From Clostridiales bacterium (lineage in GTDB: Bacteria > Bacillota > Clostridia > Oscillospirales > Butyricicoccaceae), in contig JAHZFK010000020.1 of NCBI GenBank assembly GCA_019421385.1, forward strand, positions 1 through 55,497: DNA of 55,497 nt, in the 5' to 3' direction. The position numbers and the translations under genes are program-made. This document shows positions 34,035 to 43,019 of this stretch, one piece after another. Under the pieces are notes generated by a model. That model was not told where the DNA came from and searched no databases. It saw only the letters and a program-made list of their open reading frames with translations. The stretch's first letter is position 1; each line of letters begins with the position of its first letter.

Positions 34035-35420
34035 TTACTTCTTCTCGGCCTCAGCCTTTGCCTTTTCGGCATCTGCTTTGGCCTTTTCCGCCATACGCTT
34101 GGCCTGAATCTTGCCCTTGGTCAGGCGGAACTGTGCGACCAGCGGGATGCGGGCCGGGCAGACATAGGCACACGAGCCGCACTCGATGCAGTCCATCATG
34201 CCGCACTCAACCGCATTATCCAGATCGTCCTTTTTGCCGTACAGGTTCATATAGTTCGGCAGCAGGTGCATCGGGCAAGCGTTGATGCACTTGCCGCAGC
34301 GGATGCACTGCGGGTTGGCAACGCGCTTATCCTCCTCGCCGCAGAAGGCAAGGAACGCATTGGTGCCCTTGAAGATCGGGATTTCGAGCGAGAACTGCGC
34401 AACGCCCATCATCGGGCCGCCCATCAGCAGCTTGTTGGGGGCTTCCTTGAAGCCGCCGCAAGCGTCGATCAGCTTTTCAACCTGCGTGCCGATGCGCACT
34501 TCGAGGTTTTTCGGCTCGGCAATGGCGGAGCCGGATACCGTTACGATACGGCGGATGACCGGCATACCGGTGGTGAAGCGACGGTAAACCGCGCCGGCAG
34601 TGTCCACGTTGAACACGGCACAGCCTGCGTCCGCCGGCAGCTTGCCGGAGGGAACCTCGCGGCCGGTGCAGGCGTTGATGAGCTGCTTCTCCGCGCCCTG
34701 CGGGTACTTACACTTGAGAGGATAGAGCTTCAGGCGCGGGTCGTCCGCGATCAGCTTTTCGATGCCTGGGAAGGCGTCGGACTTGTTTTCCTCCACCGCG
34801 ATGATCGCATTCTGCACGCCCATGATGTCGGCCAGCATCTTCAGACCGCCGATCACTTCTTCCGGGCGCTCCAGCAGCAGGCGATGGTCGCTCGTTATGT
34901 ATGGTTCACATTCCGCTGCGTTGATGATGACCGTGTCGCACTTGCCGATACCGGACTGGATCTTGACATGGGTCGGGAACGTTGCGCCGCCGTGACCGAC
35001 AATACCAGCCGAACGAATGCACTCGATGCGCTCCTCGTTGGACATGGAAGCAAAATCATACGGATGCACAGACTCGTGCAGGCGGTCCTCGCCGTCGTTT
35101 TCGATCACAACGGACAGCACCTTGCTGCCATTGGGATGCAGACGCGGCTCCACTGCTTTCACCTTACCGGACACGGTTGCGTGGACAGGAGCGCTGACAA
35201 AGCCGCCGGCTTCCGCGATGGGCTGTCCCAGATCCACGGTATCACCGACCGAAACGATCGGCTTGGCCGGGGCGCCGATGTGCATGGAAACCGGCAGAAT
35301 GACCTGATCAGGCAATGCCAGCTTCTCGATCGGCTTGGTGTTTGTCGCGGCCTTGTAACCCGGATCTGCATGAGTGCCGGGGTGAATGCCGCCACGGAAC
35401 GAATACACCATGTTTTTCAC
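34035..35420 (-). CDS. rnfC: Rnf complex subunit C (NADH-binding)
   Basis: The 461-aa peripheral protein has an N-terminal biotinyl-like domain, an NADH/FMN-binding domain homologous to NuoF (GHGGATFPTHVK), a SLBB segment and two [4Fe-4S] motifs (CIRCGKCINACP and CIECGSCAYVCP). The C-terminal tail is Ala/Lys/Glu-rich. It passes electrons to NAD+. First gene of the operon, with an AGAGAGGTG ribosome site. Confidence 0.95.
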   Translation of the reverse strand: MKNMVYSFRGGIHPGTHADPGYKAATNTKPIEKLALPDQVILPVSMHIGAPAKPIVSVGDTVDLGQPIAEAGGFVSAPVHATVSGKVKAVEPRLHPNGSKVLSVVIENDGEDRLHESVHPYDFASMSNEERIECIRSAGIVGHGGATFPTHVKIQSGIGKCDTVIINAAECEPYITSDHRLLLERPEEVIGGLKMLADIMGVQNAIIAVEENKSDAFPGIEKLIADDPRLKLYPLKCKYPQGAEKQLINACTGREVPSGKLPADAGCAVFNVDTAGAVYRRFTTGMPVIRRIVTVSGSAIAEPKNLEVRIGTQVEKLIDACGGFKEAPNKLLMGGPMMGVAQFSLEIPIFKGTNAFLAFCGEEDKRVANPQCIRCGKCINACPMHLLPNYMNLYGKKDDLDNAVECGMMDCIECGSCAYVCPARIPLVAQFRLTKGKIQAKRMAEKAKADAEKAKAEAEKK

Positions 35421-35487
35421 CTCTCTATTTTTTTGCGCAAGAAGAACCTGCGCCGAGGGGGCGCGGCTCCATCTTCAATAAAGGAAA

Positions 35488-35554
35488 TTGTAAGGCCGTG
35501 CCTTGGCGCAGCCTTACAAAATAGATTATACTGTTTCTTGTACCAAATTAGCAA
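35488..35554 (-). promoter_or_regulatory. rnf promoter with a hairpin at the transcript 5' end
   Basis: TTGCTA (35549-35554), an 18-bp spacer and TATAAT (35525-35530) on the minus strand put the start at about 35519. From that base TTGTAAGGC...GCCTTACAA (35488-35519) folds into a 9-bp stem with further inner pairing. A second stem with GCGCC and GGCGC follows near 35450-35470. The leader is about 100 nt. The rest of 35421-35783 contains terminator-like hairpins past the H-cluster gene (35732-35759). Confidence 0.65.
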
Positions 35555-35783
35555 GCCCAAAACACAAAAAATTTGACCAAAAAACAAAAAATCTTTGTAT
35601 GCCTTGATAATCTGCTGGTATTTTCTCTACTTCTTTTGTGAACGAACTGTTATTTTACAGTTTTTCCACCCTTCCCCAAAGCAGTAAAAAGACGGCGCGT
35701 CTCCGCGCCGGTCTGCGTATGCCCACAAGAAGCGCCCCCGCACGTTTGTGCAGGGGCGCAGAGCACTGTCGTATATCGCCGTT

Positions 35784-37712
35784 TTATTCCATCTGGCTGA
35801 GATTTTGGAAATGGGTGTGCAGCTGGTTGGTGGCCTCGTTGATCTGCTGCGCCGCCGCAGCGATCTCTTCATTGCTCGCCGCCAGATTTCTCAGGCGATC
35901 GTTCACGTCAAGCGCAATGCCGCGCAATTGTTCCACATCTTCGGTAATCAGCTTGAGCACTGCGCTGATCTGATCCTTGTTGCGGTTGCTCTCGCGCGCC
36001 GTCTGCTGCGTAGACTGGCTGAGCGAACGCACCTCGTTTGCCACAACGGCAAACCCCTTGCCCGCCGCGCCCGCGCGCGCTGCCTCGACCGAAGCGTTGA
36101 GCGCAAGCAAATGGGTGTTGCTGGCGACCCGCTCGATGCCATTGTTGTTCTGTTCCAGCGCGTGCAGCAGACCGTTGATCTGCTCGACCACGTCGGTCAT
36201 TTTGGTCGTGCATTCGACGACCTTCTGCATGGATTCATTGATGCCGACGCTTTCATCCGCCGTGTTGGCGTTCTGTTCGGCCATGCTGGCGATCGAGCCG
36301 GTCAGCATATCAAACTGTCCGTTGGCATCCGCTACCATCTCGCGGATCAGACGGTTCTTCTCGTGGATGTCCTCGGAAATACGCTCCATCTGCTCCTTAT
36401 CCGCCTCGACCATATGCTTGATATAGTGGACGCAGCCCTGTGGGATATTGCAGCGGTTGAAAATCGCCTGCGCCATTTCCCGACAGGTCGAGTAACCGCA
36501 GGCGCCGCAGTTGATCGACTGATCCTCTTCCGTGCGCTTTTCCATCCTGCGGAAAATCTCCTGCACCTGTCCCTCCTGCGGAACAAGGAACTGGTGCTCG
36601 CGCGACCGATCGGTGTACTGCCGCAGAAAATCCTCCAACTTCAGCTTGGAAAACGCGCGGTTGAGCATACGCAAGCGCGCGCTGCAACTCTTCTTGCTGC
36701 TCCAAAGCCCTTTCCCTTTCGCCTGATGCTCGGCTTTTTGCCGGCTGATCGCATACAGCATGGCGTCGTCGCCGCGCTTGGATTCTTCAATTGCCGGGCC
36801 GTCGATACAGCCGTTTTCACAATTGAGCACGTCCACCAAGAACGGTACGGGTCGGCCACCGGTGACGCGCTTTGCGTATTTATGCAGCGTTTCGTAAACC
36901 TTTTTCTCGCCCTCGCTCTGCTGCACAAAAACCTGTTCGCCGCAGAACCAGCGCACATTCTCCTTCAAGCCGCCGGGCATGGGATAAATCGTGCCCAAAC
37001 CGGACACCAGCTCCTCTTTGGCCGGTGTTTTGCCGATGCCGTGTCGGTTGAGATAGCGCATCAGATGATCGAACGTCACATTATATTGCACAAACCCATG
37101 TGTATTGGGGTCGGTGATCTCCATTTTCTTCGCAATGCAGGGAGACAGGAACGCAAATTTATCATTGATGCCCAAATATTTGCGCGCATAGATCGCCGCA
37201 CAGATGAGCGGACTTTGTATCGGCATCAGCTTGGGCAGCAGCTCGGGGATAAAGTTCTCGATATAGCGCACCACTGCCGGACAGGGCTGGGAAATACCGC
37301 CCTGAAAGTTGTTGTTCTGAATATACTGGATATACGCCCAAGTGGTGATATCCGCACCAAACGCCACGCTGATGACGCGGTTTGCTCCCATTTGCTGGAG
37401 CGTCCCCAGTATGTAACGGTAATTCTGCGGATAGTTGGCGATCAGCGCCGGCGCATATAGAATGGAGATTTTCTCGCCCCTGCGCAGATCGGCAAAAAAC
37501 CGTTCGGTGTCATCATCAAACTCGCGCGCATGATGCTCGCACACGTCCAGACAAGAACCGCAAGCAATACATTTGTCGTGATCGACATGAACAAATTGCT
37601 TGCCGCCGTTTTCCACGACCGAATTGGCCGTCAATACCGGACAGGCCGCAATGCACCGGTTGCAGCCGATGCAATTATCATTGGTGTAGACCAAGCCATT
37701 CCCTATATTCAT
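35784..37712 (-). CDS. H-cluster ([FeFe]-hydrogenase-like) sensor fused to a methyl-accepting signalling domain
   Basis: The 642-aa protein starts MNIGNGLVYTNDNCIGCNRC with two [4Fe-4S] motifs (about residues 14-60). A hydrogenase H-cluster domain follows with QPCPAVV, SPCIAKKME and LNCENGCIDG as the three cysteine loops. Next is a 4Fe-4S motif INCGACGYSTCREMAQAIF, then a C-terminal chemoreceptor signalling domain with the hairpin tip EVRSLSQSTQQTARESNRNK. Such fusions belong to putative sensory [FeFe] hydrogenase groups. It is cytoplasmic: no transmembrane segment. It probably reports hydrogen or redox state to a CheA or other partner. The start at 37712 has GGGGAG; the frame extends to 37754. 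Confidence 0.82.
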   Translation of the reverse strand: MNIGNGLVYTNDNCIGCNRCIAACPVLTANSVVENGGKQFVHVDHDKCIACGSCLDVCEHHAREFDDDTERFFADLRRGEKISILYAPALIANYPQNYRYILGTLQQMGANRVISVAFGADITTWAYIQYIQNNNFQGGISQPCPAVVRYIENFIPELLPKLMPIQSPLICAAIYARKYLGINDKFAFLSPCIAKKMEITDPNTHGFVQYNVTFDHLMRYLNRHGIGKTPAKEELVSGLGTIYPMPGGLKENVRWFCGEQVFVQQSEGEKKVYETLHKYAKRVTGGRPVPFLVDVLNCENGCIDGPAIEESKRGDDAMLYAISRQKAEHQAKGKGLWSSKKSCSARLRMLNRAFSKLKLEDFLRQYTDRSREHQFLVPQEGQVQEIFRRMEKRTEEDQSINCGACGYSTCREMAQAIFNRCNIPQGCVHYIKHMVEADKEQMERISEDIHEKNRLIREMVADANGQFDMLTGSIASMAEQNANTADESVGINESMQKVVECTTKMTDVVEQINGLLHALEQNNNGIERVASNTHLLALNASVEAARAGAAGKGFAVVANEVRSLSQSTQQTARESNRNKDQISAVLKLITEDVEQLRGIALDVNDRLRNLAASNEEIAAAAQQINEATNQLHTHFQNLSQME

Positions 37713-37782
37713 GCTCTCCCCACTTTCTGCCGCTGTCATTTTGCATAGAGACACGACCTTACAATTGTCACTCCCTGTGAAT

Positions 37783-37811
37783 ATTATATAACCCCTTGCA
37801 GAAATTGTAAA
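37783..37811 (-). promoter_or_regulatory. Promoter of the H-cluster sensor gene
   Basis: On the minus strand TTTACA (37806-37811), a 17-bp spacer and TATAAT (37783-37788). Confidence 0.75.
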
Positions 37812-37875
37812 GAATCCGTCCTTATTTTCTGATATGTTGTGACCCAGTTGTTTGCTTTTGCCCAGAGAAATGACC

Positions 37876-37900
37876 GACCGGCGCCTTGATGGCGCCGGTC
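37876..37900. terminator. Terminator after the small gene downstream of spoVT
   Basis: GACCGGCGCC-TTGAT-GGCGCCGGTC, a 10-bp perfect stem. Confidence 0.65.
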
Positions 37901-37907
37901 AGTCGTT

Positions 37908-38093
37908 TCAGTTTTTCTCTTTGGGTTTCTGGCAGTACATTTCGGTATAGGCCGTGGCGGCGGGATCGCCGCGCGGCGGCGCGTCCTGCGACCAAGGCGG
38001 CACGGATGCTACCGCAGCGGAATCAATATGCGCTGCATCATCATACTGCGGAAACGGCTTCGGCTCACGCTCAGGCTTTCGCTTGTCCTTCAT
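37908..38093 (-). CDS. 61-aa charged protein downstream of spoVT
   Basis: The small protein MKDKRKPEREPKPFPQYDDA continues Pro/Ala-rich and ends QKPKEKN. It has a perfect TAAGGAGG ribosome site 6 bp upstream and follows spoVT by 11 bp, so it is probably co-expressed late in sporulation. No family was recognised. A longer frame from 38150 exists but would overlap spoVT. Confidence 0.55.
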   Translation of the reverse strand: MKDKRKPEREPKPFPQYDDAAHIDSAAVASVPPWSQDAPPRGDPAATAYTEMYCQKPKEKN

Positions 38094-38104
38094 GCCGCGC
38101 CTCC

Positions 38105-38647
38105 TTATACCGCCACGCGCTTGGCCATAAACTGGGCGGCGGTCTGGCACAGCTTGACCGTCACCTCGCTCGCCGACGCGTTTTCGTCCTCACTGACATA
38201 GACCACGCAGCCGCTGACATCGCCTTCCGTGATGATGGGCACCGCCACGACTACATTATACGCGTCGTTGTCCGACACGTTCAGCTCGGGCGCATCATCC
38301 ACGCCGCGTTCATACACGACGCGCTGCTCCATCATTTGCTCCAGCTCGGCCGAAATTCGTTTTTCCAGAATATCCTTTTTCGCGCCGCCTGCTGCGGCAA
38401 TGACCGCGTCGCGGTCGCAGATCGCACAGCTCATTCCCGCCGTGCGGGCGAGCGCCTCAGCCAGTTCGCCTGCCACCGCGCCCATCTCTCCCATCGGGGA
38501 ATACTTCTTGAAAATCACCTCGCCGTCGCGGTCGGTGAAAATCTCCAGCGGGTCACCCTCGCGGATGCGCAGCGTGCGGCGGATCTCTTTCGGAATCACG
38601 ACACGCCCCAAATCGTCAATACGGCGCACAATGCCGGTTGCCTTCAT
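38105..38647 (-). CDS. spoVT: Stage V sporulation regulator SpoVT
   Basis: The 180-aa protein has an AbrB swapped-hairpin DNA-binding domain (MKATGIVRRIDDLGRVVIPK, then EIRRTLRIREGDPLEIF) and a C-terminal GAF-like domain containing ICDRDAVIAAAGG. It controls forespore genes with sigma-G. Its presence supports a spore-forming host. Confidence 0.93.
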   Translation of the reverse strand: MKATGIVRRIDDLGRVVIPKEIRRTLRIREGDPLEIFTDRDGEVIFKKYSPMGEMGAVAGELAEALARTAGMSCAICDRDAVIAAAGGAKKDILEKRISAELEQMMEQRVVYERGVDDAPELNVSDNDAYNVVVAVPIITEGDVSGCVVYVSEDENASASEVTVKLCQTAAQFMAKRVAV

Positions 38648-38762
38648 TTACGCGTTCCCTCCCATACGCAATTTCTGGTTGTACAGGTAGTATGACTGGA
38701 ACGCGGCGCATTATACGGCGGCAGTTCTGGCAATTTTTGACGCGTATAAACAATTTTTGTCG

Positions 38763-40031
38763 TCAGCGGGCAGTCACGCGCGTGCCCGTAATGACCGCGC
38801 ACGGCGCACCGGTCAGCGGCACACCAGTATACGGCGTGTTGATTGCTTTCGATTTATACGTTTTGTATACCGTTTCATTCTCCCAGTCGAGCAGCACCAG
38901 ACGGGCAAAATTGCCCTCCGCCACCGCACGACCGGTCAACCCGTAGATCTCGGCGGGCGATTTGCTCATTTTGTCGATCAGCTGCATCGGGGTCAGCCGT
39001 CCGGTTTTGACCAGATAGGTGTTGCAGACGGAAAACGCGGTCTCCAGCCCCGTGATGCCGCTCGGCGCTTTGGCAAACTCGCGCTCCTTTTCCTCCGCGG
39101 TATGCGGCGCATGGTCGGTGGCAATCATGTCGATCGTACCGTCGCGCAGTCCTTCGATCAGTGCCTGCCGGTCATCCTCGCGGCGCAGCGGCGGGTTCAT
39201 GCGCGCATAAGTGCCATGCGCGGGCACGTCGTCCTCGGTCAGGCTCAGGTGGTGCGGCGTGACCTCGGCATAGACGCGCGCGCCGAGCGCCTTACCTGCG
39301 CGGATGAACGCGACCGACTGCCCGCAGGAAACATGCTGGAACACCACACGCGCGCCCGTGTCGAGCGCCAGCGCGATATCACGCGCGATCATCGCAGTTT
39401 CCGCCGCAGCCATCGCACCGGGTACGCCGAATTGTTCCGCTGCCGCCGAACCGTAGTTGACGCCGGGGGACGGCACGAGCGAAGGCTCCTCCTCATGGAA
39501 GGAGAGCAGGATATCCCGCGCGGCGGCCTGCTCCATCGCCGTGCGGCACAGCGCCGCCGAGGTCAGATTGATGCCGTCATCGGTCAGACAGGGCGCGCCC
39601 GCAGCGGTCAGCGCATCAAAATCGGTCAGTTCCTGCCCTTTGAGGCCCTTTGTCACCGCGCCCGCCTGCAACACTTCGACCGGACAATCCTTCGCCTTGT
39701 CAGTCACATATCGGATGATCTCAGGCGTATCACAGGTCGGCAGCGTGTTCGCCATGCAGATGACGGTCGCGTAACCACCCGCAGCGGCAGCCGCCGCACC
39801 GGTCAACACGTCCTCTTTTTCGGTCTGTCCGGGGTCGCGGAAGTGTACATGCCCGTCAACAAAACCGGGTGAAACCGTTAAACCTGTCGCGTCATAAACT
39901 TCGCAGCCCGCAGGCGCGTCGATGTGCGGCTGCACCGCGGCAATCACACCGTCGTCCCCAATGAGCACGTCGCGCGGCGCATCCACGCCGGTATATGGAT
40001 CAAGCACCCGCCCGTTTTGAATCAGCAGCAT
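38763..40031 (-). CDS. pyrC: Dihydroorotase
   Basis: The 422-aa protein is a type I dihydroorotase: zinc-binding GHVHFRDPG near residues 60-68, ANTLPTCD, and ATDHAPHT near residue 305. It closes carbamoyl-aspartate to dihydroorotate in pyrimidine synthesis. It stands alone, without other pyr genes nearby. The start codon follows a GGAGG ribosome site. Confidence 0.94.
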   Translation of the reverse strand: MLLIQNGRVLDPYTGVDAPRDVLIGDDGVIAAVQPHIDAPAGCEVYDATGLTVSPGFVDGHVHFRDPGQTEKEDVLTGAAAAAAGGYATVICMANTLPTCDTPEIIRYVTDKAKDCPVEVLQAGAVTKGLKGQELTDFDALTAAGAPCLTDDGINLTSAALCRTAMEQAAARDILLSFHEEEPSLVPSPGVNYGSAAAEQFGVPGAMAAAETAMIARDIALALDTGARVVFQHVSCGQSVAFIRAGKALGARVYAEVTPHHLSLTEDDVPAHGTYARMNPPLRREDDRQALIEGLRDGTIDMIATDHAPHTAEEKEREFAKAPSGITGLETAFSVCNTYLVKTGRLTPMQLIDKMSKSPAEIYGLTGRAVAEGNFARLVLLDWENETVYKTYKSKAINTPYTGVPLTGAPCAVITGTRVTAR

Positions 40032-40110
40032 AGAAAAACCTCCGTGAAATAGGATGTCCGCCCGTCTAGGCGGCGATTCTTTTCTTTTATTGTATCATGA
40101 CCCTTTCCGC

Positions 40111-40306
40111 GCCGCAAGGCGCGCATAAAACAGAAACCGGCGGTTATACCGCCGGCTTCATAAAAAGCTCGGCTTTGCCGAGCTTTTTATACAGGGAAGA
40201 GAAAAAGTTTCGTTTATCGGAACTTTTTCTCGTGCGGGACGCATCCGCGGCAAAGCCGCGGTGCGTTCCTCTTCGACCAAACCTGTACGGTTTGGTCGAG
40301 ATTTTT
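40111..40306. repeat. Multi-hairpin intergenic repeat, copy A
   Basis: Five hairpins in a row: H1 40137-40155; H2 40160-40190 (14-bp perfect stem, terminator-like both ways); H3 40199-40231 with loop TCGTTTATCGG; H4 40239-40266; H5 40274-40298 with loop TGTAC. A related copy lies at 41875-42070 in the same orientation. It fills the gap between the CDF transporter stop and the pyrC promoter region. Confidence 0.75.
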
Positions 40307-41471
40307 ACATTTGGTGATCCAGCGTCACCACCGGATTATACCGCACGTCGATCTCCTTGAGGCGGTCGTACAGCTTCATCATCAGCTCACGCTTGCCGTT
40401 TTCATCATAGGTAAACGGCACGACCACGTCAAAAATCAGGTTGATCTGCCGCTCGCCGTCCACCACGCGGAAATCATGCATGGAGAGGGCTTCGTCAATG
40501 CCCCGCAGCACGCTGTCCACTTGCTCGCGCAGCGCGGCAACATGCTCGTTGTTGACGTCGATGGGGTCCATATGAATGACCAGATACACGCCCGTGCGCT
40601 GCCAAACGCGCTTTTCCGCTTCGTCGATCACCTCATGCACCGCGACAAAATCGGAATCGCTCGGCACCTCGGCATGAAGCGAAGCCAGCGAACGCCCCGC
40701 GCCGTAGTTATGTACGATCAGGTCATGCACGCCGACAATGTACTCGGATTCCCGCACGATCTCCTCAATGCTGCGCGCAACTTCCGGGTCGGCGGCTTCA
40801 CCAAGCAGCGGCGCGACCGTATCGCGCACAATGCCAATGCCTGCCCACATGATGAACAGCGCCACGAGAATACCGACATAACCATCCACCGGCAGGGTGG
40901 TAAAACGGCCCGCGATCATGCCGATGACAACCACCGAGGTGGTGATCACGTCGTTGCGACTGTCCTGTCCCGCCGCCATCAGCACCGGCGACTCGATCCG
41001 GCGGCCGATGGAGGAATTGAACGCGCCCATCCACAGCTTTACCAGCATGGAAACCGCCAGAATCACCAGCAGCACCACCGAAAACGCCACCGGTTCGGGA
41101 TGGATGATGCGGTCAAACGAGGTTTTGAGGAACTCAAAGCCCACCAGCACAATGATAAACGCCACGATCAGACCCGCGATGTACTCGGTGCGGCCGTAGC
41201 CGAACGGATGCTTGGCATCGGGCGCCTTGCCCGCCACCTTGAAGCCCACAATGGAAATCAGGCAGGAAAGCCCGTCGGACAGGTTATTGAACGCATCCGC
41301 CGCAATCGAGATCGAACCCGTCAGCAGACCGATCACCAGCTTGAGTACAAACAGAAACACGTTGCACGCGATGCCCACCGCGCCGGACAGAACGCCGTAC
41401 CGCTCGCGCACACGCGCATCCCGTGTATTATCCGCATCACGAATGAATAGGCGGACCAATGCTTTGGTCAT
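40305..41471 (-). CDS. Cation diffusion facilitator (CDF) transporter
   Basis: The 388-aa protein has about six transmembrane segments. AADAFNNLSDGLSCLISIVG contains the metal-site Asp residues, followed by DAKHPFGYGRTEYI, the CDF signature. A cytoplasmic ferredoxin-like domain follows. It exports Zn2+, Fe2+, Mn2+ or similar ions; the metal cannot be told by eye. Its start overlaps the DUF1294 gene stop by 4 bp. Confidence 0.9.
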   Translation of the reverse strand: MTKALVRLFIRDADNTRDARVRERYGVLSGAVGIACNVFLFVLKLVIGLLTGSISIAADAFNNLSDGLSCLISIVGFKVAGKAPDAKHPFGYGRTEYIAGLIVAFIIVLVGFEFLKTSFDRIIHPEPVAFSVVLLVILAVSMLVKLWMGAFNSSIGRRIESPVLMAAGQDSRNDVITTSVVVIGMIAGRFTTLPVDGYVGILVALFIMWAGIGIVRDTVAPLLGEAADPEVARSIEEIVRESEYIVGVHDLIVHNYGAGRSLASLHAEVPSDSDFVAVHEVIDEAEKRVWQRTGVYLVIHMDPIDVNNEHVAALREQVDSVLRGIDEALSMHDFRVVDGERQINLIFDVVVPFTYDENGKRELMMKLYDRLKEIDVRYNPVVTLDHQM

Positions 41472-41761
41472 AACAATCCCCTCGAATACATAATATTATA
41501 AATGCCAATCAATATTACAATTTGTAATATCATAATCGCCGGAATACCCCACATGAAGCTGCGGTGCAGTGTCTTGTGACGGATGAGCAGCATGGTCAGA
41601 TATACGCCCGGCCCGCCGCCGACGAGCGCCCAGAAAAACAACGTGCGCTCGGGTATCCGCCGCCAGCCGCGCGGCGCAGCGAGCTTATCATAAATGCAGA
41701 CAACCGCACCGATCAGGCTGACTGCAATAAAATAGTATAATACGCCCTGCACGTCCCGCAT
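41468..41761 (-). CDS. DUF1294 small membrane protein
   Basis: The 97-aa protein has three hydrophobic segments and contains RIPERTLFFWALVGGGPGVY and RHKTLHRSF, the DUF1294 signature. The function of the family is unknown. It is the first gene of a pair with the CDF transporter and overlaps it (ATGA). Confidence 0.85.
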   Translation of the reverse strand: MRDVQGVLYYFIAVSLIGAVVCIYDKLAAPRGWRRIPERTLFFWALVGGGPGVYLTMLLIRHKTLHRSFMWGIPAIMILQIVILIGIYNIMYSRGLL

Positions 41762-41874
41762 CCCCTCCTCCGGCGAAATTTCATTTTATTGTACCACAGT
41801 CCGCTGCATATCGCAAACCATGACGGAAAAAATAGCCGCCGCTAACGTTGTTTGCCGCCCCACGCATCCTCCGC

Positions 41875-42070
41875 GCTGCAAGGCGCACAGTTAACAGAAA
41901 ACAGGCCGCTTTTGCGGCCTGTTTTCATCAAAAGCTCGGTTCTGCCAGGCTTTTGATACCAGTGCGAAGCAAAGTTTCGCTTGTCGGAACTTTGCGCAGC
42001 TTCGGCTTTGTCCGCGTAAAACGCGGCACAGCCCCCCTCGATTGCACCTGTACGGTTCAATCGACTATTT
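41875..42070. repeat. Multi-hairpin intergenic repeat, copy B
   Basis: This is homologous to copy A: shared GCAAGGCGC start, H1 at 41897-41926 (13-bp stem, sequence different from A), H2 41927-41957, H3 with loop TCGCTTGTCGG, H4 about 42012-42026, H5 42039-42063 with loop TGTAC. Its H5 contains the stop codon of the phospholipase-like gene. Stems differ between copies with compensating changes while the loops are kept. Confidence 0.75.
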
Positions 42071-42983
42071 TTTTCGGGCTGCCGTTGTCAAACGGCTGTT
42101 TGAAATGACAGTACAGCTGCAATCCCGCGTCAAACTGCGCGGCATACTGCCCCGCCAGCGCTGCTGCACTGATGCGCGCCAGCCCGAACAGCTCGGGTAC
42201 GGAATCCGTGCGCGTCTCTTCCGGCCTCCACAGGTTGTGCCAAGGGGCATGCTGCTCATTGAGCGCATCCCACGCCGGACGCTCCACCTTCATATGTCCG
42301 GTCAGCAGTGCGCCGCGCCCCGCGAGCTGTTCCAGCTTCTGTGCACTACGATACACCGCGCGCTTATCCGCATAGAAGAAGTTCTCCCACGACAGCATTT
42401 CGTCAAACGAACGGCGCAGATCGCGCACCGGCACATCCTCGCCATACACATTTTCCAGCACGGCGTGCAGCAGCACCGCCAGCACCGCCTTTTCCTCTGC
42501 GGGCAGCGCATAAAGACCCGCAGGACGGAAGTTGGTCGCGGGCGCGTGATACGCCCGCTCGTAAATCAGATAGTCGATATCGCTTTCGATCTGGCAATGC
42601 ACGGCGGATGCATGCAGCTTGGCATCCGCTGACCGAATCTGCTCCTGCCGGCAGTAAACATAGGGATGGATCTCACTATCCAGCGCATAGTGGCAGACAA
42701 AACCGTAAAAATACGCCGCTGCCGTCTCCTGCGCCGCGCCGGTCAGGCAATGCACGCCGCGCGCCAGCGCCGCAAACAGCTCGTCCGTCTTTTCCGAGTG
42801 CATCCGGTTGCCCAGCTTATGCAGCGGGCTGCCCAGCAATATTTTGCGGTAAAACAGCGGGTCCGGTCCCTGACAGCCCCACCGGAAGCTCACCGGATGC
42901 TTGCTTATCAGCTCCTGCACCGGTGCGGGGAATACACTCTGCGCCTGTTCTCCAAACAGATGATGCGATACAAAATCCGCCAT
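42057..42983 (-). CDS. Zinc-dependent phospholipase C-like protein
   Basis: The 308-aa protein matches the bacterial phospholipase C/S1-P1-nuclease-like fold: MADFVSHHLFGEQ, WGCQGPDPLFY, and FVCHYALDSEIHPYVYCR with His/Asp residues suited to zinc. There is no signal peptide, so it acts inside the cell. Many clostridia carry this family with no known role. AAGGAGGTC precedes the start. Confidence 0.82.
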   Translation of the reverse strand: MADFVSHHLFGEQAQSVFPAPVQELISKHPVSFRWGCQGPDPLFYRKILLGSPLHKLGNRMHSEKTDELFAALARGVHCLTGAAQETAAAYFYGFVCHYALDSEIHPYVYCRQEQIRSADAKLHASAVHCQIESDIDYLIYERAYHAPATNFRPAGLYALPAEEKAVLAVLLHAVLENVYGEDVPVRDLRRSFDEMLSWENFFYADKRAVYRSAQKLEQLAGRGALLTGHMKVERPAWDALNEQHAPWHNLWRPEETRTDSVPELFGLARISAAALAGQYAAQFDAGLQLYCHFKQPFDNGSPKKIVD

Positions 42984-43019
42984 AATATGACCTCCTTTTG
43001 TCAGAAAAGCAGAAAAACC

